From Azadirachta indica (taxonomy: Eukaryota > Streptophyta > Magnoliopsida > Sapindales > Meliaceae), in the NCBI GenBank assembly GCA_022749755.1, contig CM040453.1:13277368-13341367 (forward strand): a stretch of 64,000 nt of DNA. The letters run 5' to 3'. Position numbers and translations under genes: made by a program. Position 1 is the stretch's first letter, and each line of letters starts with the position of its first letter. This document shows positions 1-12,200 of this stretch, one piece after another. Under the pieces are notes generated by a model. The model was not told the origin of the DNA, ran no database searches, and saw nothing but the letters and a program-made list of their open reading frames with translations.

Positions 1-1656
1 AACTCACTTCTGCCTGTTGAAATGAATGTCGAAGGGGAGAGACAGGATCCTCTGAGCACTTCATCAGAATCCTTGCCACTCCCTTGGATCCTATACTTAC
101 TTTGTTAGTGCCAAAGAGATTTGTCTTCTAAAGGGAATTTCCAAAGCCGTGTACCAAGTAAAGCTCGATATCTTCTGAGGTTTCCACCCCAATTCCTCCT
201 TCGTAGTATATATAGATTAGAAGGCTGTTCAACTAGTATATTGAGTTGGTTTTGCGGTCTGTGGAGATCAGATAGTATCAGGAAGTTGAGTGATGAAAAT
301 TTTGTTGTTTTAGCTCTAAGATTCACTGCTGCACGCTTTTCGTGCATGAATGCCAAGCAGACTATCTTCTCACACTTTTTTTTTCTATGCTGTATTGGCC
401 TTTCACATTTTAGCTTTCCTGTTGTTCGAGTTGGATATCTCCTTCAGATTATTTGTCTAATTGAGTATTCTCCAATCTCCTGCAAAATGGTAATTATAAA
501 CCTAGAGAGATTTTCTTTTACTGAAAGTTTACTAGTTTATGTGCTTGGTCTTGTCTGGGTTGAAGCTTATCAACTGTTTCTCATGTGGATTGCTGCTGAT
601 GTTGGGATTTAGCATGTGTCCTCTGATGAAGAGGCAATCTGGTGCTTGTTAGGTTAGATATGTGCTCCTGGTTGCAAGCGTAGGTTCTCTATCCATTATG
701 AAGAAATTTTCGAGCTGGGGTATAAACCTAGAGAGAGGTTTTTCTTTTACTGATTGTTTACTGGTGTATGTGCTTGGTTTTAGGCTGGGTTGTAGCTTAT
801 CAACTATTTCTCGTGTGGTTTGCTGCTGATGTTAGGGTTTCAGCTTGTGTCCTCTGGTGAAAGATGCAATACAGTGCCTGTTTGTCTGATGTGCTCCTGG
901 TTGCAAGCCCAGGTCTCTTGTCCCATTTAGAAATTTTCAAGTTGGGAGTATTACATTGGGGTATTGCAAGCCCAGGTCTCTTATTCCATTTCAAAAAGAA
1001 AGACATAAGTTAACAAAACACAGCCACAAACCCCCAATGCTCAAGCTTCTACAAAATAAATAAGCAAAAAGCAAACTGTTTAACAAGTTTCGCTTGTATA
1101 CCTCGAAAGGAAAATTCAGGCTTTTGAGTGCATACACATAAGGTGGATGCCATGGCTCAATATAAATATGTATACATGCTATTTTGTATTATCTATTGGA
1201 GACTGGTGTTCGATGGCATGTTTTGGTTTATTAGCGTATATGAAGTTTGTTGTATATAAATTGTTTACTGTTTTTCCTAAAAAGTTGCTTGAGAGATGGA
1301 GAAAAGTATGAAAATGGACGGCACTTGCCCAAACTTATGAACTTCATATTTGCATTTTGGCTGACTATGCTCATGGACTGCCTTTAGTCTCAGGGATTTG
1401 CAAGTGTCTAATATTATTTATATTTCAGATCCTGAAATTCATATCCCTATTACTATTACAGATTTTAATTTTTTTTTTTTTGGTCTTTTGGAGTTATTAT
1501 CTTAGTCTTTTTAAATACAGTGATGTGATTCTATTTTTGCTTGTGTTCACTTTGGAAGAGTATCTATTTATATTTGCTTTATTATTAATTTGAAATGGAC
1601 ATGTGAGTCAGTGGATTCTGTGCTCGGATGAACAGTAATTGTGGTGCATATTGCAG
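1..1656 (+). other. Intron sequence upstream of the CID-protein terminal exon
   Basis: No coding exon can be supported here. The frame beginning at base 1 stays open to a TAG at 106-108, so an exon tail at the very left edge is possible, but its translation does not resemble the coiled-coil that precedes this point in the family. The stretch ends in a pyrimidine-rich tract and a TTGCAG acceptor at 1651-1656. It contains a tandem duplication (495-950), listed separately. The open frame at 121-612 has no recognisable domain and is probably chance. Confidence 0.6.
495..950. repeat. Tandem duplication of about 226 bp (two copies plus a third fragment)
   Basis: Copy 1 (495-720) and copy 2 (721-950) both begin TATAAACCTAGAGAGA and share the same ordered blocks: a TTTACT.GTTTATGTGCTTGG stretch, GCTTATCAACT, TGTCCTCTG and GTGCTCCTGGTTGCAAGC. 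The end motif TTGCAAGCCCAGGTCTCTT recurs once more near 963-981, a partial third copy. The copies are clearly diverged by substitutions and small indels. They lie inside a presumed intron and have no evident function. Confidence 0.8.
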
Positions 1657-2553
1657 GTTGCCCGAGGTCAGATCAAGCAAGCAAGTGATATGAGGAGAAG
1701 GTTGACATCACCTCTGATCCCTGGTCTTCCAACTACCAGCATTACCCCAGGAATGGAGGCCACAAGAGCAATGGAACCTATTATTCCCTCAGTTCAGCCA
1801 GCAAGCACTCTACCTCAACCTTCTCTTAACCAACCTGTTATTTCATTTGCCCCGCTGAAAACTACTGAGGAAGAGAATAAGAAAGCTGCAGCTGCTGCCA
1901 TCGCAGCTAAACTTGCTGCTTCTACATCCTCTGCACAAATGTTCTCCTCTGTTCTTTCATCTCTTGTCGCAGAAGAAGCTGCCAAGAGTGGTAGCTTAAA
2001 CTCTGCTGGATTCAGTGCAGGAATGTCCATATTCCCTCCTGAAAAACGGCCAAAACTTGAGAAAACAATGGCCGTTTCTGATGTGAGCAGTTCTGATGTG
2101 GGCAATACATCCTATTTTAGCCCCGTACAACAGCAACCTGTAACCAATATGTCAGTTGCACCATCTACAAGTATGCAACCCATGTCCCAAGTGAACCAGA
2201 TCCAATCTTCATTTGCTCCAGCTCCACCACCACCTCCGCCGCTGCCTGTGTCACCAGCAAATCCGCCAGCAAGTCAGTATGTCCAGTCTACAGGTATGAT
2301 GGTTGGCGTTCTGCCGTATGGGTTCGGAGCAAATGCACTCCCACCCCCACCTCCTTTGCCTCCGCATATTGCAATGGGTTTAGCAAGACCTGCTTCTCAG
2401 CCTCAGCCGCAGCCTCAGCAACCACAGCAACAGCAGCAGCAGCAACAGCAGCAACAGCAGCAACAATCTGCGTCGGGAGGATATTACCGGCCACCAGGCA
2501 TTGGTTTCTATGGGCAGAGCCGGCCTTCAACTTCACCAGTACCTCGGCAGTAA
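1657..2553 (+). CDS. C-terminal exon of a CID-domain (RPRD/Rtt103-like) RNA polymerase II CTD-binding protein
   Basis: Terminal exon of 298 codons plus TAA. It starts after the TTGCAG acceptor at 1651-1656 and reads VARGQIKQASDMRRRL, which continues the coiled-coil of the plant 'ENTH/VHS family' CID proteins. Next comes an Ala-rich helix (KKAAAAAIAAKLAAST) and a SSVLSSLVAEEAA segment, both typical of this family. A basic EKRPKLEK motif resembles a nuclear signal. The tail holds two polyproline blocks and a run of about 14 Gln (2425-2466, mixed CAG/CAA). The CTD-binding CID lies upstream, outside the window. Such proteins bind the phosphorylated Pol II tail in the nucleus and act in termination and 3' processing. 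The role is inferred from family; substrate-contact residues are not visible here. Confidence 0.85.
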   Translation, partial: VARGQIKQASDMRRRLTSPLIPGLPTTSITPGMEATRAMEPIIPSVQPASTLPQPSLNQPVISFAPLKTTEEENKKAAAAAIAAKLAASTSSAQMFSSVLSSLVAEEAAKSGSLNSAGFSAGMSIFPPEKRPKLEKTMAVSDVSSSDVGNTSYFSPVQQQPVTNMSVAPSTSMQPMSQVNQIQSSFAPAPPPPPPLPVSPANPPASQYVQSTGMMVGVLPYGFGANALPPPPPLPPHIAMGLARPASQPQPQPQQPQQQQQQQQQQQQQQSASGGYYRPPGIGFYGQSRPSTSPVPRQ

Positions 2554-4317
2554 GCACCCCCGGAAAGTGACGAGCTGTACCTTATTGGATTTTGCAGTCA
2601 AAGCCACCAATACTGTCGCAAACTCCTAATTGAGTTTGTTTTGATATCATGATGGCCACAAGGTCTTGCATGAACTGTGCTATTATGTAAATTAATATAA
2701 ATTTAGTTAGATTTATGTAGACTTCGTCTGAAGTGTTATCATAGACACACACAACACCTTAGGATTCTTCATCTTCCCAACCCAACCCAACCTAACCCAG
2801 TTTCTCTACCATGCTCTTATGGTCTGATGAAGTTGTTACAAGTTACAATGTATCATGCGCACTATCCTGTCACTTAGCTCCGTAAACTAAACCGTTAACT
2901 TAAACTAGTTCTCTTATATTGTTTGCCTTCAAATTATGTATGCATTTATGTCGCAGCCTTGGGATTCGCCTTTTATCTGGAATTCAAGGAAGCTGCTTGT
3001 CTACAGGCCCCTGATGACTGCAGCCTGTAACAGCATTAATATTTCATCATGTTTTCCTGGATGCAGTACAGAAACGATATTGTTCTTACAAGCAGACGCT
3101 AACTGCATTGCCGTTTAGAAACCTCATCGTAGTTAATTGGAGGGCTCGTTGGGATTCAGTTTTAACAAACTTTTTTCTCTCCCTTTTTATTTTATTTTTA
3201 GCAGTAGCATAGTATGTGATTAGTGATCTTGTTTTCAAGTGCAAGAGCATGTAATTGGAAATAAGATTGTCTCAAACGTATTTGATCGTTAAGAATAGCC
3301 TTATTCATACATATAACATATCTGGATGCCCATAAAACGGCAAATTATAATAAATTTATTTATACAAACAGTTGTCGAGTCTAATTGTGCAATGGTGACA
3401 CGTGGAAACTTAAGCCACGGTTTCTTCAACTGCTAGAATTTGTAGTCATTTTTTTAATTTCTTCCTCACAATTTTTAAAATTTTTTCATTGTAATTATTT
3501 TTTTTTTTTTACTTTTGTTACATTTTAAAGTTTTAAAGTGTAATAAAAAATCAATTGTAATTGAAGAATACGAAAGTTGTACAGTACAATTAAATACACC
3601 GTAGTCCTTCTGGAATTGCAAAATTTGTTGAAAAATATAATTTTCCAAATACAATTAAAAACAATTTCCTTGCTATTGTTGAATAAAGCCACCTAAAATA
3701 AGCCGTCAAGTCGTCTCCTTGACATTAATTAAATAGAAGAAGCGTCGGACGGCCAATCAGAATCCCCGATTTTGTATTTTGCATATTAATAATTCCTTGT
3801 ATTTCCCCATCTAAATAAATTCCCAACTTTGCTTACTGACTAAGTTTACTAGTATTTGCATTACTTTTTTTTTTTAATTATTATTTAATTAATTTAATTG
3901 TATTTTGGTTTTCTAAACTCTCATTGCGACCATCTATTAATTGCAACCTTCGTTTCGTTCTGTTCCTGCAACTAGTTTTATTCTTAGGATACCCTCCTAT
4001 GCGTTAAATCAAAATTTATCTATCCTTCTTGTTATTTGGTTTCCCTCTTGCGGGCAATTCTTGGAATCTGCTATTTGGGAGTTCTGGAGTTGCCCACTCG
4101 CCAATCCTGTTGTTCTGACTATTTCTGGGTACCTCGTTTTCATCTGTTTTCCTGGTATATTTTTTGTTTTCTCTTCTTCGTTTATGCCTTTTCATGGCTT
4201 TTGCAGATTTTGGATGGTGATTGTTAGTAGATTTTAGTTCATGTTATTGGGGAATTTTCGTGAATTTGGAGTTTGAATTGGCATTGATTTTTTGGTTTTG
4301 GGAATTAGGGTTTAACT
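2554..4317. other. 3' UTR of the CID gene, intergenic spacer and 5' UTR of the ELMO gene
   Basis: The first few hundred bases after the stop are presumably 3' UTR; AATAAA-like AT-rich stretches occur near 2690-2710 and 3258. A short open frame at 2936-3118 shows no known motif and I do not call it. From about 3420 the DNA becomes very AT-rich with long T runs, consistent with intergenic or promoter sequence. The pyrimidine-rich stretch from about 3900 to 4317 is probably the ELMO gene 5' leader. No other gene is seen. Confidence 0.5.
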
Positions 4318-7300
4318 ATGACATCCAGAACTTTGAGGCGGAGGCTGTATCATGGAGATGTCGATGGGAGAGGCCGTGAGCATTTGGAGACATCTGGGTT
4401 TGATAGCTTGAGTGAACCTTTGTTGGGAAACTATCAAGATGATGCTAGGCTCTCTGAGGTTTGAATATGTTAGCATTATAGCTTATTGACAAGACGAGGG
4501 AAAAGGGAAGGGTTCCTAAATTGATGATTTTGATATGTTGTTGGCGTAGGTACCTAGAGCAGATATTTGGGACGATGAGCGGAGGAAGGAACACTTGCAT
4601 TGGTCGTTCATATTCTCTCAGTTGATTGCTCAATGGGCGCAATGGTTGGGTGAGCTGTAATATTCTTTTGTTGATGATTTTCCTAGGAATGCTACAAATT
4701 TACAGTTTTCTTGCCCTTTTCATCATTTACCTATGTATGTGATGATTGAGTTAGCTGATATAGATATATTGTTATTTTGAACTGCTAGTTAATGCAGAAC
4801 TATGAAGCTTGTGCTAAGCTTATAGGCTTTATTTGTGCCATCTTTGGTTCTTCATGGTCAGATGAGAAATTTATATTGGAAATTTCACAATTTGAATTTA
4901 GAAGCTTGCGTAAGTTACAACAGAATTGAGAGTAGTTGGATTATTTATAGTAGCAAAACTCAGAGAAACAAAAATTGTAAGCGTGATTTATCGTTTGTGA
5001 AATGATAGATGGAATTTTATGTTAGATAAGACACAGATGGATATTCATCCAAACAAATGTGAAGCTAGATGACCATTGTTGCCTGTTTATATCTGTTTAG
5101 GTTCAATAATTAATTTCCTTCTGTGGGAATTCACGAATGTAGCTCATTAGATTGAAAACATTGTTATAGGTGGGAAAATTATCGGTGTTTTCTTAACTGA
5201 AATTTTTGTTTTGGGCTTTTGTAGCTAATATTTAGCTAATATTATATTTGGATCTGGTTCACTTATTGGACGGATTTTACCTCTAACCTCTGGTACTCAA
5301 AATTGATTAAGTCAGTAGCTTTTTCCACCTTCTGGGAATTCATACATATGTGGCTTATTAGATTGACAACATTGTTATAGGTGTTTTATTAACTGAGTAT
5401 TTGTTTGGGCTTTTGTAGCTAATATTGTTTATGGATCTGGTTCACTTATTGGACGGTTTTTGCCTCTAACTTCTGGTACTCAAAATGGATTAAGTCAGAA
5501 GCTTTTTCCACCTTCTCTTAGTCCTCTACAGGTATGTTTTATATTTACTTTATTTGGCCAGCAAGGCCTATATATTTGATTTCTATTCAGGAACAATACT
5601 AACATGAAATACACGGTCAGAGATATGAGTATTACTAATTTCTCCAATCTTAAGGAAAAACTATGCATATGAAATTTAATGCTCTAAATTTGTCTCAATT
5701 TAGGAAGAAAGGCTTAGACATCTAAAACAACGGCTGGAAGTCCCCTTTGATGGATCTCGGGTAGAGCATCAAGTAGGTTTCATTCAATTTTCTCCAGTTT
5801 TTTATTACTTTTTTAATATTTTGCCTCAATGTCATCATTTTATGTTCTTTTGGGTTTCTAAAATAACTGTAATTTGATTTAGTAGTTAAATTCAAAGTAT
5901 ATTTTTATTATAAAGATAAATAAAACAGCAAAATTACCATGGGAAACTTTTAGCCACTCAACCAGGAATCTGAAATCATTCAGTTTATTGAATTGGATTT
6001 TATGGTGCATTATAAAAATTTTGCTGTGAGTAGTTCTGAAAAGACTTGTGAACATAAACACGGATTTTGAGTAGGCCTTCAAACAATTTGTGTCTCATTA
6101 TCTTGTATAGTGTTTATTTATGAAAATGCAACATTAAGTTGTGGAGAATCCTTGTTGATATGCTGCTGCATTTCATTTTTTATCAACGTGTTATTAGTGC
6201 TTGTAATAATGGAGATTGGCATGGGTGTTGGTAGTTTTATTAGGGTTATAGTTTTTTCAGAATCAGGAAAAAGTGAAATTTGGGTTTAGAAATTAGGATT
6301 ACCTTTTTAATCGTAATTACTAAAGGAAAGGGAACTCTAGGGTGGAAAAGAAATGAGAAGTATAAGCCTTCCACCAGCAGAGTTCTGGTGATCATTCCTG
6401 CAGGAAAGGGATCATTACATAATCTAGGGTTCTGAAACTCCAAACTGCCGTGGAATTCTGATAGTACTTCACTTTTCTCTTGTTAAAACATTCCAGTGCC
6501 TATATAATTTTAAAGCTTAGTTCCACCAGTCTATCACCCTTGATAGCCTAATCTAGATCATGCACTGTATACTTACAAAGTAGTAAAGTAGGAGACAAAA
6601 CCATGCTGATGAGATATAACAGATAGGTTCACAGACAGTAGCATCCTGCATAATAAGAAAACAGAAACTGCAGTGTGTGTGGATGCACTTTGGATCATAA
6701 ATAAATATTTACTTATCATTAATTTTACTCTGGTCTTAGTATATATATAGTACTGTGCTATCATTGAACCTTGCACACCCATACCATGATTTATAATGCT
6801 TTGTGTGCTTCTAGTGCTAGCAGGAGATGCAGGACGTGTAGCGGCATGTAAAATTTGATTTTTCATTTTATTTCATTGTAAAAGTTTGATGAAAATTTTG
6901 AATATTTGGGCTGCAGGATGCACTTAAACAGTTATGGAGGTTGGCTTATCCTGGTAGGGAGCTACCACCTCTGAAATCGGAGCTCTGGAAAGAAATGGGC
7001 TGGCAAGGTACAGACCCTTCAACAGATTTTCGGTATGTAAAAGAATTTGCTTGGAATTAGTTATTAATTATTTATATTTCGTATTCAATTCTAAGCTGCA
7101 AACCATATTAATGCAATTTTAAAATTATTTGAAGGGGTGGAGGATTTATATCATTGGAGAATCTTATATTTTTTGCCCAGAAGTATCCGGTTTGTCCTGC
7201 TTAAACTGACATGGATCTCTTTTATTTAAAGCAGCTGAGATTTTAAATTAATCAGGACAGAGGAATAAGGTTTTGTTGTCATTGTCCTACTAAGATAATT

Positions 7301-7996
7301 AAATTTGATATTTAGTGATTTGGTCTTATTCAACAGGACTCATTTCAGAGATTGTTGAACAAACAAGACGGAACCAGAGCTGAGTGGGAGTATCCTTTTG
7401 CTGTCGCTGGCATCAACATTTCTTTTATGTTGATCCAGATGTTGGATCTTCAATCAGGTAACAGAAATATTTTAAAATGAAGAGACATTTATGCACTCCT
7501 CAATCCTGAAAGGCTGGAAAATCACAAAATAAATTCTCAATGATGAAGGGCTTTCGTTCAAGCATATTTCTCTAAGAAATACACTTCCTCATCCCACATA
7601 CAACCAGCCTTTTGTTTATGACATGTATTTTTACATGCAGGAAAGCCATCTTCTTCAGCTGGAGTCCGCTTTTTAGAACTTATCAAGGATGATGAAATGG
7701 CATTTGACAATCTTTACTGTGTAGCCTTTCAAATGATGGATGCTCAATGGCTTGCAAAGCGAGCTTCATATATGGAATTTAACGTAAATTTTTCCTTCCA
7801 CTGACTCGTACATGAACTTTGTATCAGAAAAATATATACCCTGATTGCTGCTCATATCCTATTTGTTTCTTGTTTTCTGTTAATATGTTTCCAGGATGTT
7901 TTGAAGTCTACAAGAACACAATTAGAGCGAGAGCTTGCACTGGAAGATATCTCAAGTGTAAAAGATTTACCAGCATACACTCTGTTGCATAGATGA
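4318..7996 (+). CDS. ELMO/CED-12 domain-containing protein, nine exons
   Basis: Joined exons 4318-4458, 4550-4649, 5419-5531, 5704-5772, 6917-7032, 7135-7189, 7337-7457, 7641-7783 and 7895-7996 give 960 nt, 319 aa plus TGA, with every junction at GT-AG and the phase preserved. The N-terminus (1-80) is basic then Trp-rich (HLHWSFIFSQLIAQWAQW). The ELMO domain runs from about residue 119 to 290, with LKQLWRLAYPGRELPPLKS near 144, EMGWQGTDPSTDFRG near 168 and WEYPFAVAGINISFML near 218, all hallmark segments of plant ELMO proteins. In animals ELMO proteins assist Dock-type Rac activation, and ELMOD proteins act as GAPs for Arf-family GTPases. The plant role is less defined and I infer only small-GTPase signalling. 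Length fits plant homologues (about 260-320 aa). The start is the first ATG in a leader without an earlier in-frame start. Confidence 0.93.
5121..5515 (+). repeat. Tandem duplication containing ELMO exon 3; upstream copy is a dead exon
   Basis: Two adjacent units, 5121-5331 and 5332-5515, each start with a CTG(TG)GGAATTCA motif and run through the acceptor GGGCTTTTGTAG into exon 3. The downstream unit carries the used exon (5419-5531). The upstream unit carries a near-copy (about 5225-5331), but in the exon frame it has TGA where the real exon has GGA and TAG where it has AAG, and about 14 extra bases repeat the TAGCTAATAT motif at its acceptor. Using the upstream copy would truncate the protein or trigger decay. 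The acceptor still looks intact, so occasional inclusion is possible. Confidence 0.9.
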
Positions 7997-9166
7997 TCAT
8001 GTCAGACTCTTGAATTGTGATATACATTTTACATCAATGTGTGTTTTTTTTTTTTAAATTTCCCTCTTGTTTTATGGTGGGTGGGGGGTTCCAGTTACAG
8101 GATTGTTTATAAAATGTTGTTTCCATATCTGTAACATTACAAAATCACAGTTCTCATTATCATGTAAAGACTGCATAATTTCTTCAAAACAGCTCTTTTT
8201 ACTACTAGAGTTCTTTATGTTTTCGGGGGATGATATCGTTTTCGTTCCCAAGCTTTGGTAAAATAATAAATTAAGATAGAGTTCACTCATCTTTTACAAT
8301 TTAGTCCCTTCCACTTCCAATTTCTCTTACAGTATACCTAACTCCATCCTTCCAAAGAAAAAAAAAAAAAGAAATATTTGATTTTTTTTTTTATCGGATT
8401 TGAAGGCCTTACAACTGGAAGGTCCTGCCTCAATGCACTTAAAATCTAATAATGATTTTTCTAAATTAATTCTTTTATTTTTGTGGGATTTTTTAATGGG
8501 AGAAGGTTTCTCTTTTATAGAAGAGGAAGTCGATGGTCCAATGTGAAATCAAGAAATATTGAATTGGAGACTTAGTTAATAAAAAAAAAATTATAAATTA
8601 TAAATTTGTTTATAAAATATAAAAGCAGAGGGAACTGGTTGTTATTATTCTATAACAACCACGTACGTCTCTGAACCGAAAATACCTGTCGTTCATTTCT
8701 AGCACTTCCGCCAAATGTGTCATCAATTAATTCAAACATTTTCATGTCGGTGCTGCCGCTTTCTTTCAGTCACGCGTTTCATTCATTTCTAATATTTTGG
8801 TTTTTAGTTTTTAATTTGTTTTAAGTGTTTTTTAACTTTCGGGTGATAATTTCAGAGTCTTCATCTCTAGTCATGTTGCTACAATGTTCTTCTCTCAAAA
8901 CAAACACAAACAAATTAATATTGACGTTGGTGATCGATCCCTGTTTTACAAAACTCACCAATTAAAAAATGACACGTACGTACGTATCACCAACAATTTA
9001 ATAGATCCTCATTGCCCATATAAATGAATGACACGTGATTAATGTGTTTGGAAGAGTTAATAACTACACTCCACTACTAACCAGCACGTACGTACCAACA
9101 TGTTTCATCTTTAAAATTGTTCGATTCACCAATTAAGAAGTTACACATTTTCAATTCGATCAAGCC
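7997..9166. other. Convergent intergenic region between the ELMO gene and MATE gene A
   Basis: The 3' ends of a + strand gene and a - strand gene meet here. The first 250-300 bases are probably ELMO 3' UTR, and the last part is probably the 3' UTR of MATE A. AT-rich tracts and homopolymers occur at 8360-8390 and 8579-8640. ACGTACGT-type motifs recur at 8973-8984 and 9086-9093. No gene or mobile element is recognised. Confidence 0.5.
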
Positions 9167-9260
9167 TCAATGAAGCAAGTCGTTAGATTCTTGATGATCA
9201 GAAGAAGGCTTCAAGAGCCACTTATTGAGCCGTTCTGATGCTTTATTCACCTATATTAAT

Positions 9261-9292
<32 letters not shown>

Positions 9293-12200
9293 GATCAAAC
9301 AATTAATATTATTGCATGCATGCAGTATAATATTATTAACATAATAACGTCATTTGATTTAATTACCTCTTCGTCCCAATCGGTTTTCCAAGTAACATAG
9401 CCCAGCACAAGTGATTGCATTACAACTCCAAGCACCATTCCTATCCATATACCCTGTAAATTAATATTCAAAACAAGGTCGAATTCATTTACAACAAATT
9501 AATTCCAGCTCTATCAATTCAACAAATTAAAAAAAGGACAGCTTTAATTTAATTTTTACCTTAACTTTGAGGTCAGCCACATATCCGAGAAGTAAACCAG
9601 CAGGCACTCCGATGAGGTAATAGCAACCGATGTTGATATATGCCACCACTTTCTGCCGCCCAGCACCTACTGCCGCCCCTGCTTTCAATTAAGAAGTTCA
9701 TAATTAACTGAAGGCGTATTAATTAATTCATCTGTAATGCTGTAAATTAATTACATGCCTGAAAGTACTGCCTGGACACCGTTGAGTAAAACGGAGAAAG
9801 CTAATAAGACATTGAGGCTTGTAACAGATTCTGCTACTTCGTCGTCACTTGTAAACAAGTAAGCAATTTTACGGCTCAACACTAAACAGATTATAAAGAA
9901 GAAGATTCCGATGATAGTTGTGGTAGTTATGGCAACTTTGACAGAAAATTTTGCTGCTTTAGAATCTCCTCTTCCCAACTCATTTGAAACCCTCACACTG
10001 TAAATAACAAAGAAATAAGAGATGATATCTTTTATGTGTTGATTTGAAGGGAGTGAATTTTGGAGAGTTGAAGACGTACCCCGAGGCAGCAAGAAAGCCG
10101 AAGCACAACATAAATTCCCAAGCTATGATATTGAGGCTACAATGAATATTAATAATGGAAAAAATTCAATAAGTTAGCTAGCTAGTGTATATTTTGTCAT
10201 CAAATTAAAACTTTGAAGGGAAGAGATATATATTCTCGTAGAGATTTAAACTTACCAAATGGAGAATGCAGCAATCTCAAGCGTGGCATTTTTCATATAT
10301 CCAGCCAGGAGGACTAGAAGAGCGTTGTACCAAAACTCTAAGCTATTAAGGGTAATAAGCCACCAAAAAACATAATAAATTAAAGAGATTGTTAGAGTGC
10401 TAAGAGAATGATTAACCAATCAGTGATATAGCTGAGAACTTTTTTCAAGAGAAAGCTTGAGAGAACGAAAGAGAGAGCTCATAGCATTTTAAGGCTAGCT
10501 AGGGTGGAGAGTATTTAAATTAAAATGCTATTCCCACAGTTCAGAAGTAGCTAGATTACAAGAGGCATTTTAGTGATGATTATAGTAATGAGCTTACCAA
10601 AGCATCACGCCTGAGGATATTGAGAGCTTCAGAATAGGAATTAAATCGATAAAAGCAGCAGAACTAAATCCTTTCCATGTATTAGGACACCAACCGCCAA
10701 GTAGATACACAAATTCTCCTATTACTATCAACCAACTTGACATGATCATCGTACTCATGGCACCAGGAATACCCAAGTTCAGTTTGCTCACAAAAATCCA
10801 TGAGAAGAGCACATGAAAAACAAAGGCAACAGCGGAAAGCCACCCAAGAATCATGTTTTTGAGCTGTGCTTGTAAGTACTTTTGGATCGTTAAGCTAAAG
10901 ACGAAGAAGTAGAGAATGCCGGTGAACCATAGGGAGATGTATCCAGCTTCATTTGCTATGTCTGTTTGTTCTCCGACCAGTTTGAAGATGTCTCCGGCGA
11001 AGATGAATACAGGAAGCAATATAGTCCCAGTAGCAAGATTGATGATCAATGATCTTTGCAAGTAGATACCCATCATATGGTATTGCCCTGCTCCAAATGC
11101 TTGCCCACATAGTGTCTCAGTTGCACTTGACATGCCCAACTGCAAAATGAAAATTGGAATAGATTAAGGGGAGTTATTTTGATTGAATGATTACATGAAC
11201 TGATTATTGATATTTTCTACGGATGTCATTCTCAAATCTCTACTTCTAACTCATCTATCTTGTTCTTTCTGTTGTTATTACTTGCACTAAGCTATTTTGT
11301 AAGTCCATAATAAACGATTTTCTATTTCTAATAATTTTCTGATATTGTAAGTACTTAATTCATAACTGAACTAATCAATGCTACATTAGAGGTGCATGTT
11401 TTAGATCTCAGGTGACTTTCATTTCAAGTGTCGAAACTTGAATTTTGTCATTTCTGAGATGAATAATACTAGGAATATAACAAGTTTATACAAATTATGA
11501 GATACAAATTAAAGTGGCATGATAGCATTGTTTGCAACATAGTTCATGCTTTTAATTTTTATTAATTCCGTTGATTTTTGATTTTCATTAACTATACTAT
11601 CATAACATATTAAAACATATTAATATACATTCCATAGTTAATATAAAGAGATTCTATCTCTATATTATTATTTATGAGATACAATTTGATGTAAAATACT
11701 ATTCTTTTGATGTGGTTACGACTTTTTATAAGGTAAATAATATTTTATTTTAAAATTTTAAAAAAAATATATCCGTATAAACTTTATCAATCTTTTTCTA
11801 TATGTACATTTTATAAATTTTTTATTATTTGAGAAATTTAGGTTATTTAGGATAATCTCTTATAGAAGACTAACATATACGTCGACAATTTTTTGGGGTT
11901 TGAACTGAATTTTCTAAGTCTAGCCTACAATCAAAAAAATTTTGTTTAAACTCTATTAGTCCGGGCCCAAACTCGGGTTATATGCTAGTCGAGCCGGTCT
12001 TGATCCAGCTAAAAACGGGCCGGTTTTAAATTCAGATATTAAGGCTCGAATTTAAGGGTTAAAAAAATTTCGGATTCAAGTGAAGTTTCATGAACCCAAC
12101 CCTAACGCATCTAAATTTACGAATGCTTGAGCTAACATTTTGGATTTTGGAACTTTATCCAAGTCAATTTGGATTATACCGAATCTTAGAAATAAAAGTT

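Noticed and set aside
121..612. 163-codon open frame on the + strand
   Set aside because: It overlaps the tandem duplication and intron-like sequence, has no domain, and its hydrophobic stretches follow from T-rich DNA.
2936..3118. 60-codon open frame after the CID gene
   Set aside because: No motif, no splice context and no paralogue; most likely chance in 3' flanking DNA.
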